This document shows, in pieces, positions 17,802-29,300 of a stretch of DNA of 49,173 nucleotides. The stretch's first letter is position 1. Each line of letters opens with the position of its first letter. This DNA comes from Enterococcus sp. PF1-24 (GTDB lineage Bacteria > Bacillota > Bacilli > Lactobacillales > Enterococcaceae), in assembly GCF_029893325.1 (NCBI RefSeq), contig NZ_JARXWL010000025.1, positions 1 through 49,173 on the forward strand. Reading direction: 5' to 3'. The notes under the pieces were generated by a model. The model saw only the letters and a program-made list of their open reading frames with translations, was not told where the DNA came from and did not search any database. A program made the translations under genes and the position numbers.

Positions 17802-20026
17802 TGATGATGAACATAATGGAACCGACTCCTTTAGAAATTAAAGAAAAACGAATTTATACAGAGTGGGGCTTGACTGATGAAGAATATCGCATGATTGCCG
17901 AAGATATTTTAGGCAGAATGCCCAATTATACTGAAACAGGTTTATTTTCAGTAATGTGGAGCGAACATTGCTCTTATAAAAATTCAAAACCTGTTTTACG
18001 CAAATTTCCGACAAGTGGTTCGCAAGTTTTACAAGGTCCCGGTGAAGGTGCGGGGATTGTTGATATCGGCGATGGCCAAGCGGTTGTTTTTAAAGCTGAA
18101 AGCCATAATCATCCTTCTGCTGTTGAACCTTATGAAGGCGCAGCAACTGGTGTTGGCGGCATTATTCGCGATATCTTCAGTATGGGAGCTCGCCCGATTG
18201 CGATTTTAGATTCTCTACGTTTTGGTGAGTTAGATAATGAGCGCACCAAATATTTATTAGAAGAAATTGTTAGCGGAATTAGTGGCTATGGCAACTGTAT
18301 CGGGATTCCGACAGTTAGCGGCGAAGTTGCTTTTGACGCTTGTTATAGTGGAAATCCTTTAGTGAACGCTATGTGTGTTGGTTTAATCGACCATAAAGAC
18401 ATTCAAAAAGGTCAAGCCAAAGGTGTCGGCAATGCCATTATGTACGTTGGCGCTAAAACTGGTCGCGATGGCATTCACGGGGCAACTTTTGCTTCTGAAG
18501 AATTTGTTGAAGGGGAAGAACAACAACGTTCAGCCGTACAAGTTGGCGATCCCTTTATGGAAAAATTATTATTAGAAGCTTGTTTGGAATTAATTTTAGA
18601 TCACGCCGACATTTTAGTTGGGATTCAAGATATGGGAGCCGCTGGTTTAGTTTCTTCAAGTGCCGAAATGGCTTCAAAAGCCGGTTCTGGTTTAAAACTT
18701 TATTTAGATGATGTACCACAACGGGAAACAGGCATGACGCCTTATGAAATGATGTTATCAGAATCACAAGAACGGATGTTAATCTGTGTTGAAAAAGGTC
18801 ATGAAGAAGAAGTTGTTGAACTTTTCAAAAAATATGATTTAGATGCAGTGTCTATCGGTGAAGTAACTGATGACGGCATGTACTGCTTATATCATAAAGG
18901 TCAAGAAGTAGCGAATTTACCAGTTGATGCTTTAGCGGAAGATGCACCTGTTTACAATAAAGAAAAACAAGAACCAGCGCGGATTCAAGAATTTGCTGCT
19001 ATGGCAGATTTTAAACCAGTGGTTGAAGATGCTTCTGAAACTTTAATGGCTTTATTACAACAACCAACGATTGCTTCTAAAAAATCAATTTACGAAACTT
19101 ATGATTCACAAGTGCGTACCAATACGGTTGTTCGACCTGGTAGCGATGCTGCTGTTCTACGTGTTCGGGGAACGAATAAAGCATTAGCGATGACGACTGA
19201 CTGTAATGCTCGTTATTTATATTTAAATCCGGAAATTGGTGGTCAAATCGCAGTAGCTGAAGCAGCTCGAAATATTGTAGCGAGTGGTGGTCAACCTTTA
19301 GCGATTACCGATTGCTTAAATTATGGTTCTCCTGACAAGCCAGAAGGTTTTTGGGAATTATGGACTTCAGCTGACGGGATTGCGGCAGCTTGTGAAATGT
19401 TAAATACACCTGTTATTTCTGGTAATGTTTCTTTATACAACGAAACTGATGGCAAAGCCATTTATCCAACGCCAATGATTGGTATGGTTGGCTTAATTAA
19501 AGATTTAGCAGATATTACGACTCAAGAATTTAAACAAGCTGGCGATTTAATTTATGTTATCGGTGAAACCAAAGCTGATTTCAACGGTTCTGAATTACAA
19601 AAAATGCAGTTAGGTAAAATTGAAGGTCGTTTGATGGACTTTGATTTAACTGTTGAAAAAAATAATCAAGCTTTAGTTTTAGCAGCAATTCAAGCCGGCT
19701 TAGTAGCCAGTGCTCATGACTGTGCGGAAGGCGGTTTAAGCGTTGCACTTGCCGAAAGTTGCTTTACGCAACAACTTGGCGCTTCAGTAACATTAGAGAT
19801 GCCAAAAGAAAATCTATTTTCAGAAACACAATCACGTTTTGTGATTTCCGTTAAACCTGAAAATCAAGAAGCCTTTGAAGCTTTAGTAGCTGAGAAAGCT
19901 GTTAAGATTGGGGTTGTTACTGAAAATCCACAATTATTGATTGCTGTTACTGATGGCAAAGTTGCTGTTGATGTGAAACAAGCGCATAAATTGTGGGAGG
20001 AAGCTATTCCATGTCTTATGAAGTAA
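17801..20026 (+). CDS. purL: FGAM synthase subunit PurL (small type)
   Basis: The 741-residue enzyme converts FGAR to FGAM with ATP and ammonia from PurQ. Length marks it as the small Gram-positive type, which lacks a built-in glutaminase and needs PurS and PurQ, both present directly upstream. [34 protein letters not shown] and [13 protein letters not shown] are recognisable. Its start overlaps the purQ stop (TAATG) and its end overlaps purF by 16 bases. Confidence 0.96.
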   Translation: MMMNIMEPTPLEIKEKRIYTEWGLTDEEYRMIAEDILGRMPNYTETGLFSVMWSEHCSYKNSKPVLRKFPTSGSQVLQGPGEGAGIVDIGDGQAVVFKAESHNHPSAVEPYEGAATGVGGIIRDIFSMGARPIAILDSLRFGELDNERTKYLLEEIVSGISGYGNCIGIPTVSGEVAFDACYSGNPLVNAMCVGLIDHKDIQKGQAKGVGNAIMYVGAKTGRDGIHGATFASEEFVEGEEQQRSAVQVGDPFMEKLLLEACLELILDHADILVGIQDMGAAGLVSSSAEMASKAGSGLKLYLDDVPQRETGMTPYEMMLSESQERMLICVEKGHEEEVVELFKKYDLDAVSIGEVTDDGMYCLYHKGQEVANLPVDALAEDAPVYNKEKQEPARIQEFAAMADFKPVVEDASETLMALLQQPTIASKKSIYETYDSQVRTNTVVRPGSDAAVLRVRGTNKALAMTTDCNARYLYLNPEIGGQIAVAEAARNIVASGGQPLAITDCLNYGSPDKPEGFWELWTSADGIAAACEMLNTPVISGNVSLYNETDGKAIYPTPMIGMVGLIKDLADITTQEFKQAGDLIYVIGETKADFNGSELQKMQLGKIEGRLMDFDLTVEKNNQALVLAAIQAGLVASAHDCAEGGLSVALAESCFTQQLGASVTLEMPKENLFSETQSRFVISVKPENQEAFEALVAEKAVKIGVVTENPQLLIAVTDGKVAVDVKQAHKLWEEAIPCLMK

Positions 20027-21450
20027 AAAGTTTAAATGAAGAGTGTGGTGTCTTTGGAGTCTGGGGACATCCAGACGCTGCCAGGGTAACTTATTTTGGT
20101 TTACACAGTTTACAGCATCGCGGGCAAGAAGGCGCCGGCATTGTTGTCAATCGCGAAGGAAAATTAGACGGTCATCGTGGTTTAGGGCTATTGTCAGAAG
20201 TTTTTAAAGATGATCGCCAATTAGATCGTTTAAAAGGCAACGCCGCCATTGGTCACGTCCGTTATGCAACGGCGGGTAATGGCAGCGTCGATAATATTCA
20301 ACCTTTCCTTTTTAAATTTTATGATGGTTCATTAGGCTTAGCTCATAACGGCAATTTAACTAATGCCAAGAGCTTACGCAATGAGTTAGAGCAAGCTGGG
20401 GCGATTTTTCATTCTAATTCCGATACTGAAATTTTAATGCATTTAATTCGGCGCAGTCAGCAGCCAACTTTTACTGAACAGCTAAAAGAAGCTTTGAATC
20501 AAGTTAAAGGCGGTTTTGCTTATTTGTTAATGACTGAAACTTCTATGATTGCGGCGCTAGATCCTAACGGTTTTCGCCCTTTAGCGATTGGCAAAATGAA
20601 GAACGGTGCTTATGTGGTAGCTTCAGAAACCTGTGCGTTAGAAGTGATTGGTGCGGAATTTGTGCAAGATGTTCATCCTGGCGAATTTGTGATAATTAAC
20701 GATCAAGGGATTCAGGTTGAAACTTATACGGAAGATACCCAATATGCGATTTGTGCGATGGAATACATTTATTTTGCTCGTCCCGATTCAAATATTGCTG
20801 GTATTAACGTCCATACCGCTCGTAAAAATATGGGGCGAATTTTAGCGGAAGAAGCGCCGATTGATGCCGATATGGTGGTAGGCGTTCCAAATTCTTCTTT
20901 ATCAGCTGCCAGCGGTTATGCCGAGGCCAGCGGGATTCCTTATGAAATTGGATTAGTTAAAAATCAATATATTGCTAGAACCTTTATTCAACCAACGCAA
21001 GAGTTAAGGGATCAAGGCGTGCGGATGAAATTATCAGCCGTTCGTGGCGTTGTTGAAGGGAAAAAAGTTATCATGGTTGACGATTCAATTGTGCGAGGAA
21101 CGACCAGTCGACGAATTGTTCAACTATTAAAAGAAGCCGGCGCAAAAGAAGTTCATGTGCGGATTGCTTCGCCACCATTAAAATATCCTTGTTTTTATGG
21201 TATTGATATTCAAACGCGCAAAGAATTAATTGCCGCCAATCATTCTATTGAAGAAATTCGTCAGTGTATCGGTGCTGATTCGCTAAAATATTTAAGCGAA
21301 GAAGGCGTAATCAATGGGATTGGCTTAAATTTCGATGCACCATATTCAGGTTTATGTATGGCTTATTTTAATGGCGATTATCCAACGCCTTTGTATGATT
21401 ATGAAGAAGCTTATCAAGCATCATTAGAAGAAAAAGTATCCTTTTTTTAA
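20011..21450 (+). CDS. purF: amidophosphoribosyltransferase
   Basis: The 479-residue enzyme makes 5-phosphoribosylamine from PRPP and glutamine, the committed step. It starts at ATG 20011 after GGGAGG, inside the end of purL, and has an 11-residue propeptide before the nucleophile Cys12 (CGVFGVWGH), as in Bacillus. The PRPP loop [16 protein letters not shown] is intact. Of the four Cys that hold the Bacillus Fe-S cluster, those in [17 protein letters not shown] and GLCMAYF are present, but the fourth (CxxC second position) is Tyr, so the cluster may be absent or altered. Confidence 0.96.
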   Translation: MSYEVKSLNEECGVFGVWGHPDAARVTYFGLHSLQHRGQEGAGIVVNREGKLDGHRGLGLLSEVFKDDRQLDRLKGNAAIGHVRYATAGNGSVDNIQPFLFKFYDGSLGLAHNGNLTNAKSLRNELEQAGAIFHSNSDTEILMHLIRRSQQPTFTEQLKEALNQVKGGFAYLLMTETSMIAALDPNGFRPLAIGKMKNGAYVVASETCALEVIGAEFVQDVHPGEFVIINDQGIQVETYTEDTQYAICAMEYIYFARPDSNIAGINVHTARKNMGRILAEEAPIDADMVVGVPNSSLSAASGYAEASGIPYEIGLVKNQYIARTFIQPTQELRDQGVRMKLSAVRGVVEGKKVIMVDDSIVRGTTSRRIVQLLKEAGAKEVHVRIASPPLKYPCFYGIDIQTRKELIAANHSIEEIRQCIGADSLKYLSEEGVINGIGLNFDAPYSGLCMAYFNGDYPTPLYDYEEAYQASLEEKVSFF

Positions 21451-21484
21451 AAGTTAAAAGGGATTAAATTTTAAGGAGGACAGC

Positions 21485-22531
21485 ATGGCAAATGCATATG
21501 CAAAAGCCGGTGTCGATGTTGAAGCTGGCTATGAAGTAGTTGAAAGAATTAAAAAACATGTTAAACGCACGGAACGTCTTGGTGTGATGGGAGCATTAGG
21601 CGGTTTTGGTGGTTGTTTTGATTTATCGACGGTGGATGTGAAGGAACCAGTTTTAATTTCAGGAACAGATGGTGTGGGCACGAAGTTGATGGTAGCCATT
21701 CAAGAAGATCAACACGCAACAATTGGCATTGACTGTGTGGCTATGTGTGTCAACGATATTGTCGCTCAAGGTGCAGAACCATTGTATTTTCTTGATTATA
21801 TTGCTACAGGTAAAAATATTCCGGCCCGCTTAGAGCAAGTTGTGGCTGGTGTAGCTGAAGGCTGTGTTCAAGCAGGAGCGGCTTTAATCGGCGGCGAAAC
21901 GGCTGAAATGCCTGGGATGTACGGTGAAGATGATTATGATTTAGCTGGTTTTGCTGTGGGGATTGCTGAAAAAAGCCAATTAGTAACTGGCGAAAAGATT
22001 GCTGAAGGGGATATTTTGGTAGGATTACCTGCTTCAGGGATTCACTCTAATGGCTATTCATTAGTTCGTAAAGTCTTTTTTGAAATGAATGATTTCACCG
22101 GTAGCAGTCAGCTACCTGAATTAGGCGATACCACTTTAGGTGCTGAGTTATTAACACCAACAAAAATCTATGTCAATGCTTTGTTGCCGTTAGTTAAACA
22201 AGAATTAGTTCATGGAATTGCTCACATTACTGGGGGCGGTTTTATTGAAAATATTCCTAGAATGTTGCCAAACGATTTAGCTGCTGAAATCGAAATGGGT
22301 TCTTGGCCAGTTTTACCAATCTTTAAGGCATTAGAAAAATATGGTGAGATTTCTGCGATGGAAATGTATGAAATCTTCAATATGGGCTTAGGGATGGTTT
22401 TAGCGGTAGCGCCTGATAAGTTAGCGGAAGTAAAAGCAACGTTAGCTGAGCAAAATGAAGCTTGTTATGTTGTCGGCAAAGTAGTTAAAAAAGCTGATGA
22501 AGTCGTTATTTTGAAAGGAAAAGCAGAATGA
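21485..22531 (+). CDS. purM: phosphoribosylformylglycinamidine cyclo-ligase (AIR synthetase)
   Basis: The 348-residue ATP-dependent enzyme closes the imidazole ring of FGAM to give [48 protein letters not shown] and the [16 protein letters not shown] segment are typical. A strong AAGGAGGACAGC precedes the ATG. The stop overlaps the purN start by four bases (ATGA), so purN is translated by coupling. Confidence 0.96.
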   Translation: MANAYAKAGVDVEAGYEVVERIKKHVKRTERLGVMGALGGFGGCFDLSTVDVKEPVLISGTDGVGTKLMVAIQEDQHATIGIDCVAMCVNDIVAQGAEPLYFLDYIATGKNIPARLEQVVAGVAEGCVQAGAALIGGETAEMPGMYGEDDYDLAGFAVGIAEKSQLVTGEKIAEGDILVGLPASGIHSNGYSLVRKVFFEMNDFTGSSQLPELGDTTLGAELLTPTKIYVNALLPLVKQELVHGIAHITGGGFIENIPRMLPNDLAAEIEMGSWPVLPIFKALEKYGEISAMEMYEIFNMGLGMVLAVAPDKLAEVKATLAEQNEACYVVGKVVKKADEVVILKGKAE

Positions 22532-23100
22532 GAATTGCTGTCTTAGCTTCAGGAAGTGGTAGTAATTTTGAAGCCATTGCGCAAGCTATTGCTGATAAAA
22601 AAATCGCTGGTGAAATTGTTTTACTATTTTCTGATCAACCAAAAGCTTATGTTTTAGAGCGGGGAAAAAAATTTAATGTTGCAACCGCCGCTTTTTCTCT
22701 TAAAGATTTTGATTCTAAAGGCGATTATGAAACAGCTTTGCTGACAATTTTACAAGAGTATCAAGTGGAATTAGTTGTTCTAGCAGGCTATATGCGAATT
22801 GTCGGCAAAGATTTATTGGCGGCTTTTCCAAATAAAATCATTAATATTCATCCCGCTTTACTGCCTAATTTTCCTGGCATGCATGGCATTGCTGATGCTT
22901 TTAACGCTGGTGTCGCTGAAACGGGTGTAACGGTTCATTATGTTGATGCTGGCGTAGATACGGGGCCAATTATCGCTCAAGGCAAAGTTGCCATTACTGA
23001 AGAAGACACTTTAGCTTCTTTAGAAGAAAAAATTCATGCTTTAGAGCATCAATTATATCCGCAAGTAATTAATCAAGTTGTTCAAGAAAATCAAGCATAA
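22528..23100 (+). CDS. purN: phosphoribosylglycinamide formyltransferase
   Basis: The 190-residue enzyme moves a formyl group from 10-formyl-THF to GAR. The opening [18 protein letters not shown], the catalytic segment [16 protein letters not shown] (His after Asn) and [16 protein letters not shown] are intact. Only the folate-dependent PurN is seen; the ATP/formate enzyme PurT is not in this window. Confidence 0.96.
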   Translation: MRIAVLASGSGSNFEAIAQAIADKKIAGEIVLLFSDQPKAYVLERGKKFNVATAAFSLKDFDSKGDYETALLTILQEYQVELVVLAGYMRIVGKDLLAAFPNKIINIHPALLPNFPGMHGIADAFNAGVAETGVTVHYVDAGVDTGPIIAQGKVAITEEDTLASLEEKIHALEHQLYPQVINQVVQENQA

Positions 23101-23117
23101 AGGAGCAAATTTAACTC

Positions 23118-24653
23118 ATGAGAAGAGCATTAATTAGTGTTTCTGATAAAACAGGCGTTATTGAATTTGCTAAAAACTTAGTAGATTTAGATTTTGAAAT
23201 CATTTCAACAGGTGGCACTAAAGTTGCTTTAGAAGCAGCCGGTGTTCCTACTTTGGCGATTGATGAAGTAACTGGTTTCCCTGAAATGATGGATGGACGA
23301 GTGAAAACTTTACATCCTAAAATTCATGGTGGTTTACTAGGTCGCAGAGATTTAGCTAGTCATATGGATGCAATGGCTGAACATGATATTCAACCAATTG
23401 ATGTGGTTTGTGTTAATTTATATCCTTTTAAAGAAACCATTCTGAAACCTGATGTAACAGAAGAATTGGCAATTGAAAATATTGATATCGGTGGTCCTAG
23501 TATGCTGCGCTCGGCTGCTAAAAATCACAGTGCTGTAACTGTAGTTGTGGATCCAGCAGATTATCAAGTTGTCCTTGATGAGTTGCAAGCAACTGGCGAT
23601 ACAACTTTAACTAATCGCAAAAAATTAGCGGCGAAAGTTTTCCGTCATACGGCTGCTTATGATGCTCTAATTGCTAGTTATTTAACTGATTTAGTGGGAG
23701 AAGAAAATCCAGAATCGTTAACTTTGACTTATGATTTAAAACAAACTTTACGCTATGGTGAAAATAGCCATCAAGAAGCTGTTTTTTATCAAAATAGTTT
23801 ACCAGTTGATTTTTCAATTGCTAGTGGAAAACAATTGCATGGTAAAGAATTATCATACAACAATATTAAAGATGCCGATGCTGCGATTCGCATCTCGCGT
23901 GAGTTTGATGAACCAGCAGTTGTGGCGGTTAAACATATGAATCCTTGTGGTATCGGGATTGGGGAAACCATTTTTGATGCTTATCAATCAGCCTATGCTG
24001 CTGATCCAGTTTCGATTTTTGGCGGAATCATCGTTTTAAATCGGGAAGTGGATGTAAAAACGGCTGAAAAAATGCATGAACTTTTCTTAGAAATTATCAT
24101 TGCACCAGCTTTTGAAGAAGACGCTTTTGAAATTTTAGCTAAGAAGAAGAATTTACGCTTAATGACGATTGATTTCACTAACAAAAAACAAGCGACTGAT
24201 GCAGAAGTTGTTTCCGTTTTAGGTGGCGTGTTACTGCAAGATCAAGATGTGATTAGCGAAAATGTAGCTGACTGGCAAGTGGTAACGAAACGTCAACCAA
24301 CGGCTGAAGAAATGGTGGCGCTGGATTTTGCTTGGAAAGCTGTGAAACACGTGAAATCTAACGCAATCGTGGTGGCTAATAACCATCAAACTTTAGGGAT
24401 TGGTGCCGGTCAAATGAATCGGGTGGGTTCTGTTAGAATTGCGATTGAACAAGCAGGCGCCAAAGTTTCTGAAGCGGTTTTAGCTAGTGATGCATTTTTC
24501 CCAATGAGCGACAGTATTGAATACGCTGCTGAAAAAGGAATAAAAGCGATTATTCAACCTGGTGGTAGTATCCGCGATCAAGAATCAATTGATATGGCTG
24601 ATAAATACGGCATCGCGATGCTCTTCACTAATGTTCGTCACTTTAGACATTAA
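23118..24653 (+). CDS. purH: bifunctional AICAR formyltransferase / IMP cyclohydrolase
   Basis: The 511-residue protein performs the last two steps to IMP. Its N-terminal MGS-like cyclohydrolase domain (about 1-195) starts [18 protein letters not shown] and contains [19 protein letters not shown]. The C-terminal formyltransferase domain holds [11 protein letters not shown] with the catalytic Lys-His pair and ends at [15 protein letters not shown] precedes the ATG 17 bases after purN. Confidence 0.96.
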   Translation: MRRALISVSDKTGVIEFAKNLVDLDFEIISTGGTKVALEAAGVPTLAIDEVTGFPEMMDGRVKTLHPKIHGGLLGRRDLASHMDAMAEHDIQPIDVVCVNLYPFKETILKPDVTEELAIENIDIGGPSMLRSAAKNHSAVTVVVDPADYQVVLDELQATGDTTLTNRKKLAAKVFRHTAAYDALIASYLTDLVGEENPESLTLTYDLKQTLRYGENSHQEAVFYQNSLPVDFSIASGKQLHGKELSYNNIKDADAAIRISREFDEPAVVAVKHMNPCGIGIGETIFDAYQSAYAADPVSIFGGIIVLNREVDVKTAEKMHELFLEIIIAPAFEEDAFEILAKKKNLRLMTIDFTNKKQATDAEVVSVLGGVLLQDQDVISENVADWQVVTKRQPTAEEMVALDFAWKAVKHVKSNAIVVANNHQTLGIGAGQMNRVGSVRIAIEQAGAKVSEAVLASDAFFPMSDSIEYAAEKGIKAIIQPGGSIRDQESIDMADKYGIAMLFTNVRHFRH

Positions 24654-24659
24654 AAATGA

Positions 24660-26032
<1,373 letters not shown>

Positions 26033-26040
26033 AGCATGAA

Positions 26041-26082
26041 AATAGTAATTAGCGGATTTGAGCGCTGATTACTATTTTTTTT
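26041..26082 (+). terminator. terminator of the purC-purD unit
   Basis: AATAGTAATTAGCG (26041-26054) pairs with CGCTGATTACTATT (26063-26076, one wobble pair), followed by a T run to 26082. It separates the pur operon from the CRISPR-Cas locus. Confidence 0.92.
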
Positions 26083-26255
26083 GCTGTTTTTCATAAAATG
26101 AAAATTTATTGTATGAAGATTGGAAAAAGTATTTTTCAAAAATAGGGTGACATTTTGTTGGAGAATTTTCGTTTATAGAGTGTAGGCTTGTTAAAGTTAT
26201 TTGTAAAAAACGAGGTACAGCAAGGAAATCAAAAGATTTATATCGAATTATTCAG

Positions 26256-26269
26256 ATTATTCGAATAAT
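26256..26269 (+). promoter_or_regulatory. 14-bp palindrome upstream of the cas9 promoter
   Basis: ATTATTCGAATAAT is a perfect palindrome lying 36 bases before the cas9 -10 box. A second partial arm, AATTATTC at 26246-26253, precedes it. Its position suits an operator, but no regulator is known here. Confidence 0.4.
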
Positions 26270-26302
26270 TTTTCTAGTAAACGTTTTTATTCATCAGAAA
26301 TT

Positions 26303-26311
26303 TGCTATACT
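26303..26311 (+). promoter_or_regulatory. cas9 promoter, extended -10
   Basis: TGCTATACT is an extended -10 box 37 bases before the cas9 ATG. No good -35 hexamer sits at 16-18 bases, so the promoter may be weak or need an activator. Confidence 0.5.
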
Positions 26312-26348
26312 TATTGAGTAAGCATTATGATGGGAAATGAGGGATTTG

Positions 26349-29300
26349 ATGAATAAAAATTACACTGTAGGCCTTGACATAGGAACAGCATCAGTGGGGT
26401 GGGCAGTTATTGATGATCAATTTAATCTAATTCAAGGAAAAAAACGGATTAATGATAATGGTAAATTACGTAAAGTTAAGACGAATCTTTGGGGTGTGCG
26501 ATTATTTGAAGCTGGAGATGTTGCAGCGGATCGGCGCTTAAAACGTGGTCAACGTCGTCGCTTGAAAAGACGTCATGAACGCTTAAATTATTTACGAGGT
26601 ATTTTTGCTGAGGAAATGTTTAAAGTAGATGATAGTTTCTTCATTCGCTTAGATGAAAGTTTTTATCAAATGGAAGATAAAAAGGCGGATACTTATCAAT
26701 ATCGAGATAGTAAAGGTTACTTACAATCCCAATCTGTAGTTAATAAACCAATTGTGAAATATCCGCTATTTAAAACGAAATCAGCAGAAAAAGATTATTA
26801 TAAAAAATATCCAACGATTTATCATTTACGTAAACACTTGATGGAAAGTAATGTACAAGCCGATTTACGAGAAATATATTTAGCAATGCATCATATTGTG
26901 AAATACCGCGGTCATTTTACAAATCAAGGACAGAAATTTGACTTACGTAACATGGATATCGCTGGCAGTCTTGCAGAAACTCTAAGTATTTTTGAAGAAG
27001 CAACCAGTTTTACTTTTGGAATAGCAAACGTTGATACAACAAAGGCTAATGAAATTTTAGAAAATAATCGCTTATCTAAATCTAAAAAAGCTTTTGATTT
27101 AAATGAAGTTTACAAAGTGGCTGAAAATTCAGTTTATATGGCTGGCAATGAACAATTTGTTGAAATATTTGAAGAAAAGACTGTCAAGCAAAAAGCAGAT
27201 TTTATCAAAGATAAACAAAAACAAATCAAAGCTTTGTTTACAGCAATTGTTGGTAATAAAATCAATTTGAAAGATATTTTTGCTAATTCTCAATATACAG
27301 AAAAAGAAAATGAACTTTTCCCGAAAGATTTATACTTTAATAAAGAAGATTTTGAAGATAATTTAGCAACCCTAGAAAATTTGATTCAACCAGAAGAATT
27401 AGAAGTTTTGATTAGTGGAAAAAAAGTTTATGAAAGCATTATTTTAGCTGGCATTTTAAATGGGAAATCTTCTTTATCAGCAGCAATGGTTGAAAAATAT
27501 GAAAACCATAAAAATCAATTATCAAAATTGAAAAAATTTACTTTATCAATCTCGAAAGAATTGTATGATAGTTTCTTTAAAGAAAACGGTATCTATAGCC
27601 AATATATTCAAGGAACTGGCGATCCAGCCAAAACAACCAACTTAGAAGATTTCTATAAGGCTATTAAAAAATCTTTTGAAAAAGAATTTAAAGTAAAATT
27701 CCCTGATGGTGAAAAAACTTTTGATTTTTCTCAAGTAGATTTATCAGATGAAACTCAAAAATTCTTAAACGAAATTAGTAATGAAATGAAGTTTGAAACT
27801 TATCTGTTAAAACAAAGAATGTACAAAAATGGTGCAATTCCTTATCAAATTCATGAAGAAGAATTGTTAACAATCATTAACAATCAAAAGCAATATTATC
27901 CTTTTTTAGGAGAAACGATTGTTCTTTCAGAAGAAGATGATGAAGGAAATATAGTTAAAAAAACGGAATATAAAATTCAAACATTAATGAAATTTAGAAT
28001 TCCTTATTATGTAGGACCGTTAACTGAAGCTAAACAAGGTACTGCTGGTAAAAAACAAAGCTCAAAATCTCGATTTGCTTGGATGCAAAAAATTACTGAT
28101 GAAAAAGTTACACCCTGGAATTTTGATAAAATAGTTAACAAGGAAACTTCAGCTGTAGAGTTTATCGAAAGAATGACTAGTTTTTGTACCTATTTACCAG
28201 ATGAAAAAGTCTTACCGAAAAATTCTTTAACTTATCAAGAATTTTGTGTATACAATGAGCTAATTGTTTCAGGCTATTATGAAAAAGACTACACAGGAAA
28301 ATCCAGAAAAACTTACTTTGGTGTAGGACTGATGTCTGAGCTAGTAGAAAATCTTTTTAAGAAGCATAAAAAAGTAACCGCCAATCAAGTTTTAGATTTT
28401 TTATGTAATCAAAAAAATATTCGAGCAACGGATATCTTCGGAATCGATAGACGAACGCTAAATGGCAAACCGAGTTTTAACAATTCTTTAGCAACCTATA
28501 TTGACTTAATCAATGCTGGTATTCCTGCTGAGATGATTGAAAAAAATCGTCAAGAATTAGAAGAAATCATTAAGTGGCAAACAATTTTTGAAGATAAAAA
28601 AGTTTTGAAAAAGACCATTCGTAATGCAAATCAAAAATGGCAAATTTTCTCTGACACTCAAGTTAAAAACTTAGCTGGTCGCAGATATAGCGGTTTTGGT
28701 AATTTATCTATGAAATTAATTGATGGCATTCGCGATAAGCAGACAGGTTTAACTATTTTAGAGCAGCTGAAGGCTAATGGTTATGATAACTTTATGCGTT
28801 TGGTTTTTGGAGAAACTGCAAATCGCTATACTTATAAAAAACAAATTGAAGCGTTGCAAACACAAAATATTGATGAAACAACCATTTCTTATGAAGCGGT
28901 AGAAAACTTAGCGGGTAGTCCGGCAATTAAAAAAGGTATTTGGCAAAGTTTAGAGATTATTCAAGAACTGGAAGACTTTTTGGGTAGAGAAAATATCGGT
29001 AAAGTTGTCATTGAAATGTCTCGAGAAAATGCCTTAGGACGAACACAATCTCGTTATAACAAATTGAAAAAATTGTATGATAGTTTTAAGGAGAACAATA
29101 AAGAACTTATTGAAGAAGTTAATAAGGAACAAATTGAAAAAGTTAATAAAGAACTTGAAAGTTATAAAAAAAGAGAACAAGATTTAAATACTGAAAAACT
29201 TTATTTATATTTTAATCAGCTTGGTAAGTGTGCTTATACAGACACTGAATTACACATCAATGAGTTAGCAAATTACGAGGTAGACCATATTATTCCTCAA

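Noticed and set aside
26083-26345. Second anti-repeat or tracrRNA upstream of cas9, as in S. pyogenes
   Set aside because: No stretch resembling the repeat or its complement is present; the only anti-repeat is at about 30920-30957.
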